The translations under genes were made by a program, and so were the position numbers. The notes beneath the pieces were generated by a model, which worked only from the letters and a program-made list of their open reading frames with translations, was not told the DNA's origin and ran no database searches. From Maniola hyperantus (lineage: Eukaryota; Arthropoda; Insecta; Lepidoptera; Nymphalidae): 64,000 nucleotides of DNA. The stretch spans positions 12,509,891-12,573,890 of the forward strand of contig NC_048546.1 in the NCBI RefSeq assembly GCF_902806685.2, given 5' to 3'. How positions within the stretch are numbered: the stretch's first letter is position 1; the number at the start of each line of letters is the position of its first letter. Of the stretch, positions 10,228-20,436 are shown piece by piece.

Positions 10228-10392
10228 GAGCACCGTTAATCTTCCCGACGTCCCATATCTGGTCACGTTTACAAATACTATGTTGGCGCAAAAATGTGTT
10301 ATGCTACGTGATTACTATACATTATGTTCTGTGGATATGTTCCACTGGGTCACGTCCTACTTAGTTCTGTGTTCAGAAGTGCAGTAAATTAT
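10228..10392. repeat. Duplicated 160-bp segment, copy 1
   Basis: GAGCACCGTTAATCTTCCCG to AGAAGTGCAGTAAATTAT is repeated 377 bp downstream with very few differences. No transposon ends are visible. The upstream unit at 10026-10227 is unrecognised. Confidence 0.85.
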
Positions 10393-10604
10393 AACAGCAA
10401 AATTTACACAGCATGTATGAAATCAGTACCGCGGAACGTTATTATACATGTCTAATGTTTTCTAGTTAAGTAGAAGAATGTAGAAGTAATTCGAGGCAAT
10501 AAATATTTGTTGATTAGGACTGCAGTTTAACAAACAACAACTGTTGAAAGTCACGAATCTATCATTTCGGTGGCTGTCCTCAGAACATTTTTTCGGTAAA
10601 GCGA

Positions 10605-10767
10605 GAGCACCGTTAATCTTCCCGACGTCCCATATCTGGTCACGTTTACAAATACTATGTTGGAGCAAAAATGTGTTATGCTACGTGATTACTATACACA
10701 TTATGTTCTGTGGATATGTTCCACTGGGTCACGTGCTACTTCTGTGTTCAGAAGTGCAGTAAATTAT
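10605..10767. repeat. Duplicated 160-bp segment, copy 2
   Basis: Partner of 10228-10392, ending right where a MITE begins. Differences include a 2-bp insertion (ACACATT against ACATT) and the replacement CACGTGCTAC against CACGTCCTAC, which creates an E-box-like CACGTG. Confidence 0.85.
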
Positions 10768-10771
10768 GTTT

Positions 10772-11064
10772 AGTACCCGTAGTACAAGATTTTACGTCTC
10801 ACCAAACCAAACCAAATTCGAGAGTCGAAATACTTCCGCGTTACAGTAAAATGGACCTAAACAGCCTTGAATTGAAGTCAAATATTCAATGCCACTGATT
10901 TTAATTTCGCAATGTTTCCGCTTGGAGCGCTGGCTGTAGAAGTGTAGACAAACTTGAGCTCTAAAACAAGGCATTTAAGATCCAGTTTACTGTAACGCGG
11001 AAGTATTTCGACTCTCGAATTTGGTTTGGTTTGGTGAGACGTAAAATCTTGTACTACGGGTACT
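10772..11064. mobile_element. MITE with perfect 79-bp terminal inverted repeats
   Basis: Positions 10772-10850 are an exact inverted copy of 10986-11064 (AGTACCCGTAGTACAAGATT... on the left). The 135-bp centre has no frame. A second copy at 18406-18697 shares the centre (GCAATGTTTCCGCTTGGAGC). A divergent longer relative lies at 35108-35552. The target duplication was not resolved. Perfect arms suggest a young insertion or gene conversion between arms. Confidence 0.85.
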
Positions 11065-11223
11065 GTTGCTTTAATGTGAAAGTTCAACCTAAAATGTAAA
11101 GTATCAAACATGGATCAAACTAATTTCGGAAAATATAATAATTCTAAAATTATTTTACAGATTGTTTTAGTTTTGTGTTCAAATGAATCAGCATCAGTAT
11201 TTTCCAACCATGTGACTGTGTAG

Positions 11224-11589
11224 TAGTGATGTAACAAATGTCATATTTTAGACAATCGCGGATGCAAATGCGAATCTCTGCTGCCAACATTCGCGAATGC
11301 AAATATTCAGTTTTTGTTTAAATTTGGCGCCATTTGTCTATGGCTTGGTGACCTTGGCGGCAGTCCCGTTACCAAATGATAAAGAGAAGACTGATAATGT
11401 GATAACGAGGTTAAGTTTCTTTTTATTACATTAAAAACATAAGAAATTAATGGATTTTGTTTTGTTAACCAACTATAATTTTTTTTTTATATTTGCTAAA
11501 CATTCAATAATTTCGCTTAATGCGAATGCGAATATGCAAAAATATACGAATATCCGTGAATGCGAATGCGAATATTCGTTACATCACTA
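11224..11589. mobile_element. hAT-type MITE with 8-bp target duplication
   Basis: The ends are TAGTGATGTAAC and GTTACATCACTA. Direct repeats CTGTGTAG at 11216-11223 and 11590-11597 are identical, the 8-bp signature of hAT transposition. Both subterminal zones are packed with GCGAATGCGAATA-like motifs. No transposase frame, so it is non-autonomous. Confidence 0.88.
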
Positions 11590-11597
11590 CTGTGTAG

Positions 11598-12343
11598 TGT
11601 AAATGCAAAACGAAAAGTTAATAAATTTGGGCAACATCTGGCAGAAAGATTCGTGACTCGATAAGTAGCAGTCGTATTGTATGCAGACGTCTGGAAACTT
11701 CATCTGAATAACTAGAATATTGACCTCGCCAGAATGTAATATGCAAACATGATGCATATAGGAAGGTGGTACTTAAATTATTTGTAGGTTTCCGTAGCCA
11801 AAGTGTAAAACGGAGATATAATTTTACGCATTTCAGAAAAGTCGGTAAAAACCTTCTTCCTTTACGGACGAATTCGCGAAAGAGCACTAGTTTAGACAAA
11901 CAATCTCGTCATATTGTCCCATAGGAAAGCCCGCAAATACAGCCGAAAGGGTATACACTTTATGGCATTAAGTGTTCTCTTATCTTTTGAGCATAGCATT
12001 TCGCTAAGTAATATTAATAAAAATGTCCCTCGTGGCTTTGTTCGTAGCATTTTCCTTTTACTTAGGTTATTTCTCTATTGTCTTATGTCAACGACTCACG
12101 ATGACGAAAACAAGGAGAGCCCAATAAGCTTTTGATTTTCACTAAAAATAATAGTTACTGATGTTTTTTTTATTTTTAAACTATCTCTACATAGTATAAA
12201 ACAAAGTTGCACGTTGCACGCGTTGTACAAAGGTGTACGTTTTGATCTTTTTAACTACACCATATCAAGAGGAAGGAAGGGAAATATTTTAGTTTAATAT
12301 TGTTTTGTGTTAATTTGTTCAAATGTGACGATAACTGTTCAAA
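11598..12343. other. No gene recognised
   Basis: Two frames (11618-11899 minus, 11914-12135 plus) lack recognisable motifs and overlap no known repeat. Treated as chance. Confidence 0.4.
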
Positions 12344-12526
12344 ATGTCGAAAGAACTCAAGTCGACTGAGAAGCCAAAAATGCAGAACAAAATAACCACA
12401 CCACATCAGTATCTATATTATAGCACGCGTGCGAAGCCGGAGCGGGTCGCTAATAATAATCTAAATTCTAAAGGATGTCCGTCCATACAAAATAACAAAA
12501 CATCTACATGTCTACATGAAAGATAA
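12344..12526 (+). CDS. Unassigned short ORF, partly over a repeat end
   Basis: Sixty codons start at AAAATGTCG with a fair start context. The N-terminus is Lys-rich (MSKELKSTEKPKMQNK). The second half runs over a family C end in minus orientation (GTGCGAAGCCGGAGCGGGTC, 12428-12447), so the C-terminus is repeat-derived. It may be the start of a degraded retroelement or host frame, or chance. Confidence 0.15.
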   Translation: MSKELKSTEKPKMQNKITTPHQYLYYSTRAKPERVANNNLNSKGCPSIQNNKTSTCLHER

Positions 12527-12979
12527 GTCAAAAAGTTATAGGTCTTGGGCTTTTAATTAACCTTTCCATTATCTTGATACCATCATGTAAATCATAGCCA
12601 GAGGCAAAATTTTCAATAACAAAAAACTGAGCTCAAAATAATAAAATAACGTTGTATTCTGTTGCCGGGATATAAAATAACGGTATTTTTATTATTTCAC
12701 GTAGCAATGTGGCCTTAACTTTAACCGAGGCGGAATTTCATTGAGCTAAAAGCAGGGGAATGCGCAGAGAATGTAGGTATAATAATAGGGATGGTGTTGT
12801 GAGGGTGCAATGACCCGGACGGACCTTCCGGGACCTTCTGCACAATGTGGGACGCATGGTCGACATAATTAAAGTGCCCGCTTATTTACTTTAGTGATGT
12901 AATGGAGCTCCGTTTACTTTTGTAAACGAAGCCTAGCTCAACGATTTATAGGCGGAATGAATCCCGTCCCAAATTGTCA
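12527..12979. other. No gene recognised
   Basis: Contains a hairpin CGTTTAC-TTT-TGTAAACG at about 12911-12928, next to a TAGTGATGTAAT that resembles a hAT end. No matching right end was found. Confidence 0.45.
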
Positions 12980-13134
12980 AAGTCTCAAATTGCTAATGCG
13001 TCTGGCCGCCATTTTAGTGACATCAGCACTAGACTGAATTTTCGAGCTGATGGTATATTTTTATTTCGGCTGACGTCAAAATTACGTCATTTCGATGTTA
13101 ATGAGACATGGTTTCAGCGCAATTTGCGGGACTT
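12980..13134. mobile_element. MITE, second copy of the 614-775 family
   Basis: Inverted relative to 614-775. Shares GCCGCCATTTTAGTGAC, TTTCGAGCTGATGG and CGCAATTTGCGGGACTT. The left end has decayed (AAGTCTCAAATTGCTAATGC). Confidence 0.7.
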
Positions 13135-13394
13135 AAAACGAAGGTTTGGAAAGGTCTCTTTTTCCAAACCCATAATTTTAATGAAAAAGGTGGCATTGTC
13201 TAAAACCTCACACGATAGATTGATCGTAGCAGCTAGTTACCTAGACATTGCTACCTGCCTTTCATGATTCTAGACTAAAGGGAAGTATCCTACAAAACAA
13301 TAATTCTTATACCTAGGTCGAATGGTGGTATATCACTGGTGGTTCAAAAAAGCGGTTAGAGCTTATTGTCTAAAACTACAGCCACTACCGAGCG

Positions 13395-13567
13395 TAGTCC
13401 ATAGTCCACCACGCTGGCCAAGTGCAGGCAGACTTCACAACTTGCAAAATATGGAGAACTTTCAGGCATGCAGGTTTCATTACGACGTTTTCCTTCATCG
13501 TTAAAACAAGGTGATATTTTAATCGCTTTTAAGAAGCACACAATACTTATTCCGAAAAGTGCAGAGA
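13395..13567 (-). mobile_element. SINE-1 body fragment
   Basis: Contains CACGCTGGCCAAGTGCAGGC, TCAGGCATGCAGGTTTC and GTTTTCCTTCATCGTTAAAA in minus orientation. Both ends missing. Confidence 0.75.
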
Positions 13568-13574
13568 TAATCTA

Positions 13575-13794
13575 AATGTATTATATAAAAAGAAAAAGTG
13601 ACTGACTGACTGATCTATCAACGCGCAGCTCAAACTACTAAACGGATCGGGATAAAATTTGGCATGTAGATAGCTATTATGACGTAGGCATCCGCTAAGA
13701 AAGGATTTAAAAAAATTCAACCCCTAAGGGGGTGAAATAGGGGTTTGATATTTGTGTAGTCCACGCGGACGAAGTCGCAAGCATAAGCTAGGTT
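13575..13794 (-). mobile_element. Family A copy, full length
   Basis: Contains GTGACTGACTGACTGATCTA, TTCAACCCCTAAGGGGGTGA and GTCCACGCGGACGAAGTCGC on plus. Confidence 0.9.
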
Positions 13795-14294
13795 ACGCTA
13801 GCTACTCAAAATTTGTTTACAACAAAAGTATCATTAGGTAATTATTCTAGTGTTGTTTTATTTAATTGGGTCAATGGATGACATAATAAATTCGCATAAC
13901 AGGAAAATCTTATTTAGGTTTTTGTGTCGTCGCGAAAATAAACACATCGTCACGAGACATCTTTTCCAATTTGAGATGAAGTCTAAAATAAATCGACACA
14001 GCTCCTCACGCGCCAGCGTGACATATTATCTTTTCCGCCATTTTGAACAAGCGCCGCCATTTTATATATTCATGTTACAGTTAAATGCTGAATATCCGCC
14101 GCTCCTGGATTTGATTCGGACATTAGCCTTTATTTTCGACTCCCCCCAGAACATAACACCAGATTCTCAAAATACCAGATTATCATAATACTAAATCCTT
14201 GAAATATCAGATTATATCATAAAACCAGATTTGCAACATACCAGACTAGCATGTTCTTCTTATTTCGTTTAGAGAGAAAGAGAGTTTTCGTATG
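13795..14294. other. Unrecognised, with a degenerate short tandem repeat
   Basis: The 112-residue plus frame at 13850-14188 has no recognisable domain. At about 14155-14250 the phrase ACCAGATT recurs five or six times at 15-19 bp spacing. Confidence 0.4.
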
Positions 14295-14299
14295 AGACG

Positions 14300-14448
14300 T
14301 TGAAATAAATAAAATAAAAATATTTTTTATTCAATTAAACTTTTACAAGTATTTTTGAATCGTCGGATGCATCTACCACTGGTTCGGTATGCCTTTCCTA
14401 CCGAGAAGAACCAGTCAGAAACTCGACGGTTGCTCTTTTCAAAGATAA
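14300..14448 (-). mobile_element. Retroelement 3' end (ACCAGTGGTAGATGCAT type)
   Basis: The minus strand reads CTGGTTCTTCTCGGTAGGAA, ACCAGTGGTAGATGCATCCG, ACTTGTAAAAGTTTAATTGA, then AT-rich sequence. Opposite-strand relative at 59670-59760. A common lepidopteran retroelement tail from memory. Clade unassigned. Confidence 0.6.
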
Positions 14449-14450
14449 AA

Positions 14451-14919
14451 CAAATAAATATTAAATAAAAAATCTTTATTTCAGACTAAGGTTTATATTA
14501 AAAGTACATAGCTTACAAACACATTTTAACCTATAAATAAGTGTGTTAGTAACAATATTACCTTATAAATAACGTAGCCTATCGTGAAGCCGCCCAGAGG
14601 CCACAGCTACCCAATGTTTAGTTATTGGTATGCCTATCCTATCTCTCTCGTTTGCCTTTATCTGTAAAGTCTCTCATATAATTAATTAAAAATTGCTTAA
14701 CCAAAGGTATATCTGCCGGACATTCTGAGCATTGCCTAGTATCAGAGTTTCAAACATTGACTATAGCATGAATGCAAAAAAAAACGTACGCTTAAGAAAT
14801 CTGAGCCTAATTTATTTATCACGCTATTTTTTCGAGCGTGAAACATTCTCTTGCGTTCTTCTAAAATATAAGGGACCATTTTATGTCTTAAGAGGAATTT
14901 GGTAGACAATCTAAAAGAT
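14451..14919. other. No gene recognised
   Basis: AAAATCTTTATTTCAGACTA at about 14470 resembles another retroelement tail. The rest is unassigned. Confidence 0.4.
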
Positions 14920-15346
14920 TGTCGAAAAAACTGGCGAAGTGCGAGTCAGGCTCGTGCAACGAGGGTTCCGTACTACAGTCGTATTTTTTCAACATTTTAC
15001 ACGATAATTCAAAAACTATGATGCATAAAAATAAATAAAATTCTGTTTTTGAATGCACAGGTGAAGTCCTTTCATATGGTACCCCACTTGATATAGTTAT
15101 CTTACTTTGAAAATTGAAAACACTATAAATTATTAGTTCATGAATACTTTTTTTTTGTATGATGTAAACACAAATTCACAGTTTTCAGATTTTTCCCCAT
15201 ATGTCTGCTATAAGACCTACCTACCTGCCAAATTTCATGGTTCTAGGTCAACGGGAAGTACCCTGGAGGTTTCGTGACAGACAGACAGACAACAAAGTGA
15301 TCCTATAAAGATTCCTTTTTTCCTTTTGAGGTACGGAACCCTAATA
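14920..15346 (+). mobile_element. Family D copy, full length
   Basis: GAAGTGCGAGTCAGGCTCGT at the start, TACCCCACTTGATATAGTTA in the middle, AGACAGACAACAAAGTGATC and TACGGAACCCTAATAATAA at the end. A good reference copy for the other D fragments. Confidence 0.88.
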
Positions 15347-16244
15347 ATAAATATGGCAACTGTATGGCTCCTTTTTCAAATGTGTTTTTTTTTAAATCAC
15401 AACTAGTTTAAGTATATCTACAATAATTATTTTCTTTCTCGAAAATAGCCATATAAACGTTTTCTTATACCAAAATATGAAAGCTTTTCAGCAATCTATA
15501 AGTTACAATGCACCGCCCACCGGGATAAACTCAACAACAGGTAAGTATTGTAGTGAAACAAAAATACGGAACGGAATGGATTTCGCTCACGTCAGTGCTA
15601 TTTATCCTCAGGAGTGCAACACTGAATTCGAGCAAGTTTATTTCGATTTATAGCTCCCGCCCGAGACCCGATTCCCTTTCGAAAGCGCGCCAGCTTCCAC
15701 TTCGCTAACCTGACAGTGATGCTTGTTTACATTCTCTATTGCACTGTTAAATGAGTTATTTAACAGTACATTAAAGATAAATTTCATTTGAGTTGATTTA
15801 AATTTCATTTGATTTAATAATTAAATATACTACAACATTAAAATATACCAAGCGACAGAACGCTTCTAAACCTTTAAGCTATTGGATCTAATGGATGGCA
15901 AAAACTTTATTTTGCAAACATACATTAAAACAACAAAAAAAAACTATATATAGTTACTATACATACAGAAAAACTTATCACTAAAAAAATTATATTTACA
16001 AAAAATATACGCCGTCCAAATGGTTGATTTAATTGGAAATTTACGCAATTGATAATAGCAGCTACACAGCGATTATTGGTCTCGCTCCGCTCTACAGCTA
16101 CAGTACGTGGCAGAAAGTAATGTACATCGACTTTTAGAAGGAGATAGCAGATTTGCACTGCCACTTCAAATTCAGCAGACTATAATAATCAAGAGAGGTA
16201 AAAAGTGTGCACCACCACTTGACTTGACTTTGAATTTGACATTG
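15347..16244. other. No gene recognised
   Basis: 15525-15725 is GC-richer and repeat-free by eye. At 16096-16126, CAGTACGTGGCAGAAAGTAA is shared with 2226-2268 (inverted) and weakly with 53268-53290, a short dispersed repeat. Confidence 0.45.
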
Positions 16245-16475
16245 TCATCGACCCATCGTCAGCCCACTACTGAGACCGGGTCTGCTCTCAGAATGAGATA
16301 GGTTTAGTCCGCCACACTGGCTCAGTGCAGATTGACAGACTTCACACTGCTTTGAGATCATTACAGAAAACTCTCAGGCATGCAGATTTCCTCACGATGT
16401 TTTACTTCATCACTAAATAAAGTGATATTTAATTGCTTAAAACTCGCCTAACTCCAAAAAGTTAGAGGTCCAGCC
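16245..16475 (-). mobile_element. SINE-1 copy, 5' diverged
   Basis: ATCGACCCATCGTCAGCCCA (tail, inverted), AACTCTCAGGCATGCAGATT and AACTCCAAAAAGTTAGAGGT are present in order. Confidence 0.8.
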
Positions 16476-16514
16476 CCCCGAATAGGGGGCCGATGTTAGC
16501 TTAGTTATATACTT

Positions 16515-16733
16515 AACTAGCTTATGCACGCGACTTAGTCCGCGTGGACTACACAAATTTTGAAACCCCTATTTCACCCCCTTACGGGTTGAATTTTCAA
16601 AAATCCTATCTTAGCGGTTGCCTACGTCATAATAGCTATCTGCATGCCAAATTTCAGCCCGATCCGTCCAGTAGTTTGAGCTGTGCGTTGATAAATCAGT
16701 CAGTCATCTTTTCCTTTTATATATTTAGACTAG
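16515..16733 (+). mobile_element. Family A copy, first of a tandem pair
   Basis: CTAGCTTATGCACGCGACTT to TTTCCTTTTATATATTTAGA. The next copy starts immediately after. Confidence 0.9.
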
Positions 16734-17029
16734 CTTACGCTCGCGACTTCGTCCGCGACATCGTGGACTACACAAATTTGAAACCCCTATTTCACCCCCT
16801 TAGGGGTTGAATTTTCAAAAACCCTTTCTTAACGGAGGCCTACGCCATAATAGCTATCTGCATGCAGCATGCCAAATTTCAGCTCGATCCGTCCAGTAAT
16901 TAGAGCTATGCGTTGATAGATCAGTCAGTCAGTCAGTCCGTCAGTCAGTCAGACAGTCAGTCAGTCAGTTAGTCAGTTAGTCAGTCAGACAGTCAGTCAC
17001 CTTTTCCTTTTATATATTTAGATATACCA
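16734..17029 (+). mobile_element. Family A copy with expanded TCAG tract
   Basis: Head-to-tail with the previous copy. Carries a 6-bp insertion after CTTCGTCCGC and a (TCAG)n tract of about 80 bp at 16918-17000, where other copies have 3-5 units. Confidence 0.9.
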
Positions 17030-17585
17030 CACCCTACTATTTCATTCCATAGCCTCTTTAAAAGAAACTCAAATACATGAAAGAAAATATACAAGAATTC
17101 TGTCGTATATTACTCCAAAGAAAATGCATTTTCTCCCAGCTAAAGTAATTAAGTAATAAGTTATATTGCTAGGAAATGCTCGAAACACGCGATCTTTCAT
17201 AAACTGAAACAGTTTGTTAGACAGGAACTGCACTCCCGGTTGAATAGCTCTCTAATATTTTACGGAGAGCACTAAAGACTTTTATTATCGACATAAATTT
17301 TAAAATGTCTAAATAAATTCAAAGTTTATGCACTAGACTGCGAGACATGAGATCTATATTCTATGCTATACATTACTTTGATGTACGCTCTATTATTGTT
17401 CAAAGAATTTAGAATCTTAAGAGACTATAAATAAGGTGTAAAATTCTATATATCGGCATTTTGTACTAACTACCACTGAGCTTAGAGTCTCTGTACATCG
17501 TAAATGCATTCAGTTGTTCAGTTTCTAACAATATTAGTTTGGGTTTATGTAAATTACGAGTATATGACCTTTATATACAAGAAAC
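17030..17585. other. No gene or recognised repeat
   Basis: AT-rich. No informative frame. Confidence 0.5.
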
Positions 17586-17825
17586 TGGTCTGGTGGGATG
17601 CCTCGGCCGTGACTAGTTACCACCCTACCGGCAAAGCCGTGCCGCCAAGCGATTTAGCGTTCCGGTACGATTTCGTGTAGAAACCAAAGTTGTATGGGTT
17701 TAATAAAAACGGCTATACTCCTTCCAGGTTAGCCCGCTCCCACCTTAGACTGCATCGTCACTTACTTACCATCAGGTGAGATTGCAGTCAAGGGCTAACT
17801 TGTATCTGAATAAAAAATAAAAAAA
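17586..17825 (+). mobile_element. SINE-3 copy, head missing
   Basis: CTGGTCTGGTGGGATGCCTC, AGCGATTTAGCGTTCCGGTA and CAAGGGCTAACTTGTATCTG precede the A-rich end. Confidence 0.88.
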
Positions 17826-18405
17826 AGTTATAATAATAAGTAATCTGCATCTAGATATGCTATATGCCATATCAATCGTTATCGTCTGCTACGTATAATT
17901 ATAACCATATACTTCCAATAACATTATACCAGTACCTAGCTTACGCTCAGTCATTGCAGCATAATATCTTTCTAGTGTATTTTGCATCGACAGCGTCGCA
18001 AAATTCCTCGAGACTAGTTAGCTAAAAGGGAAAACCGAGACTGCCATTTTCCGGATTTTTAATAACATCCTTTGGCAAACATAGAAATTACCAATTTACC
18101 ACCCTCTCTAAAAACATTCGAGTTCCATTAACTAATTGTTAAACATTGACTTAGACTAAAGGAATAAATAAACGTGGGACTACACACCATGAAACAGGGA
18201 TGAAGAAGCCGATATTTAATAATAGAAGCCGATTGCGTTCCAGTATCACTGCTACAATTAGATATAAGTACTTACAAGTACAGACTCCTCCTACATCAAT
18301 GCTTAAGTTAATTAAGTCGGTATGTCAGAGATATGGATAACAGAAAGATAAATTGAAAGATAGCTTATTCAAAAACCCTTTACGAATACTTTTGTACAAC
18401 CTATC
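17826..18405. other. No gene or recognised repeat
   Basis: AT-rich. Nothing recognised. Confidence 0.5.
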
Positions 18406-18697
18406 AGTACCCGTAGTATAAGATTTTACGTCTCACCAAACGTTGCTAGAATTCGAGAATCGAAACAATAACATCAAAGTAAAATGGACCTAAAGAGCCT
18501 TGAATTGAAGTCAAAAATTCAATGCCACTGATTTTAATTTCGCAATGTTTCCGCTTGGAGCGCTGGCTGTAGATGTGTAGACAAACTTGAGCTTTAAAAC
18601 AAGGCTATTAAGATCCAGTTTACTATAACGCAGAAGTGTTTCGACTCTCGAATTCTAGCAACGTTTGGTGTAACGTAAAATCTTATACTACGGGTAC
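18406..18697. mobile_element. MITE, second copy of the 10772-11064 family
   Basis: Ends AGTACCCGTAGTATAAGATT and its inverse. The central ~130 bp align almost base for base with the first copy. The arms are imperfect, so this copy is older or less homogenised. Confidence 0.85.
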
Positions 18698-18803
18698 AGT
18701 AGGTACGCATTTCGTGCAACGTTTCAGCCTACTGATTCGCTAACTCAGTGTCTAACATTGAATGATAGGATAGCTCGGTGGCTATCATGCAGTGTGGCTA
18801 TTA

Positions 18804-19008
18804 GGCGCCATCCTATTGTCATCGCTCGTGCGATGATGCGTACGTCCGACGAAAATTATCGCGCGTCCCGTGCGTTCAAAGAAACTGTGTTCTACTGAAT
18901 GTCCTACTGAAGATCGCGCGATCACGCGATGCGTTCATATTGTATTTCATCGCACGATGAAATCGCATCGCATCATCGTGCGAGCGATGACAATAGGACG
19001 ATGCCTCA
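18804..19008. mobile_element. MITE with ~36-bp inverted ends rich in CG
   Basis: CCTATTGTCATCGCTCGTGC and GCGAGCGATGACAATAGGAC are inverted arms, extending to GATGATGCG/CGCATCATC. The centre has short palindromes such as GCGCGATCACGCGATGCG. No target duplication was identified. Confidence 0.7.
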
Positions 19009-19158
19009 TACCACGGCGGCAAGGCGTATTACGCTTTTTTGACGGATTTCAGAAGCATTATATTATTATTAAAGTCATTTCAAAAAATCAGCACCTATTA
19101 AAACTTTAAAAACATCCCTAACGGGCCGAGAGGTCCATCTTCTTTCCCTTAGTCTGTG

Positions 19159-19890
19159 ATCATCCCTTGCAGCGATGAGGTCTTGATGAAGATGCGGAAT
19201 TAATTTCCCTCATCCGGCCCCCAGGGGAACCTTATGTTGCCCACTGTGCGCTTTTTTACTGTCACTTTTGATTGTTTTTGGAGCCCCCTCTGCTTTTTGT
19301 TGATGGATTTGTATTTCACTTTGTTGATAAACTTGGGGGTTGCGTAATTCTTTTTTTAATTGGCTGGATTTTTTGTTTCGTAGACTGAAGGCTTTTGTTA
19401 AATTTTAGTCTTGTGAAACTAGACGTAACAGGACACTGGGTATTTTAGCATAGTCTTGTCGTCGTGATGTCATCGACTTGTCGTAGTCTTGTCGTCGTGT
19501 TGTCACTTGTCATAATCATGTCGTAGTGTTGTTGTCATGTCGTAGTCTTTTTGTCATGTTGTCGTGAGCTTATCATCCCTTGCAGCGATGACGTCTTGAT
19601 GCGGAATTAATTTCCCTTATCCGGCCCCCAGGGGAATCTTATGTTACCCACTGAGTGCTTTTTTACTGTCAATTTTGATTGTTTTTAGATAATTCTCATA
19701 ATTTTGTGGATGGATTTGTATTTCACTTTCATAATAAACTTGAGGGTTGTGAAATTCGTTTTTTTTATTGTCTGTATCCTTTTATTCGTAGACTGAAGGC
19801 TTTTTTCGAATTTTAGTATTATGGGACTGGACGTAACAGGACTGAGCACTGTGGACTAAGCATAGTGTTGTCGTAGTCTTGTCGTAGTCT
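19159..19890. repeat. 413-bp tandem duplication, unclassified
   Basis: Unit 1 starts at 19159 and unit 2 at 19572, both with ATCATCCCTTGCAGCGATGA. They share TCCGGCCCCCAGGGGAA, GTAGACTGAAGGCTTTT and ACGTAACAGGAC. Both units end in degenerate GTCGTAGTCTT minisatellite sequence. Differences are frequent, so the duplication is not recent. Confidence 0.8.
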
Positions 19891-20136
19891 TCTCAACGTC
19901 TTTTCGGTACGATAGTAGAATCTGGAACCATCAAAAATTTCTTGGACATACTCTCCAAAATATATCCTGTAGAATACCGATATAATGTATTGCACTGAGT
20001 GCACTTCAGGTGAAATGAAGTACGAATCTTTGCTACACTCGTAACCTATCATTCCATATTCCCAATTGTAACTGTTGTCCAAGGTACTTCCCGAATATAT
20101 ATTGGTAAAGTTACCGAAGCCAGCGATGCATTTGTT
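19819..20136 (-). CDS. Unassigned coding-like ORF fragment
   Basis: I do not recognise the protein. The minus-strand frame is open from a stop at 20137-20139 to a TAA at 19819-19821 (105 codons). It has no upstream ATG at its head, so it would have to be a truncated gene or a last exon. It begins KCIAGFGNFTNIYSG, then NWEYGMIGYEC, and continues rich in Tyr, Phe and Ser with spaced Cys. The C-terminal RRLRQDYDN stretch is encoded by the minisatellite of unit 2. The 3' side runs into the 413-bp tandem duplication. Composition looks more protein-like than neighbouring chance frames, but no splice acceptor could be fixed. Confidence 0.25.
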   Translation of the reverse strand, partial: NKCIAGFGNFTNIYSGSTLDNSYNWEYGMIGYECSKDSYFISPEVHSVQYIISVFYRIYFGEYVQEIFDGSRFYYRTEKTLRRLRQDYDNTMLSPQCSVLLRPVP

Positions 20137-20283
20137 TTATGGAACATCGGAAAACTTGCAAAGTTAAATTGAAGATCGGTATCGTTGGGATTTAAATTTT
20201 AAATTATGGTATTTGTGTGCGCTATCTTATGTGTAGTAAGAGAAGTAAGTTTTAAAGATACACGGGCTCAAAGATTTACATAT

Positions 20284-20370
20284 TAGCCCGCTTATGTCTT
20301 AAACTGCATCATCACTTACCACCAGGTGACATTGCAGTGAAGGACTTACTTGTAATGGAATAAAAAAAAG
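20284..20370 (+). mobile_element. SINE-3 3' end
   Basis: AACTGCATCATCACTTACCA then GGTGACATTGCAGTGAAGGA and an A-rich tail. A 40-bp SINE-1 scrap (GTGTGAAGTCTGTCAATCCG) follows at 20371-20412. Confidence 0.75.
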
Positions 20371-20436
20371 TTGTGTGAAGTCTGTCAATCCGCACTCATT
20401 GTAAGAGGAGACCTATAGGTCGATTTCGTAAAACCT

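Noticed and set aside
12892..12906. hAT end TAGTGATGTAAT
   Set aside because: No matching inverted right end or target duplication was found. Isolated ACATCACTA phrases at 33840 and 46816 likewise lack partners.
13850..14188. 112-residue plus-strand ORF
   Set aside because: No recognisable domain, AT-rich codon use like the flanks, and no gene signals.
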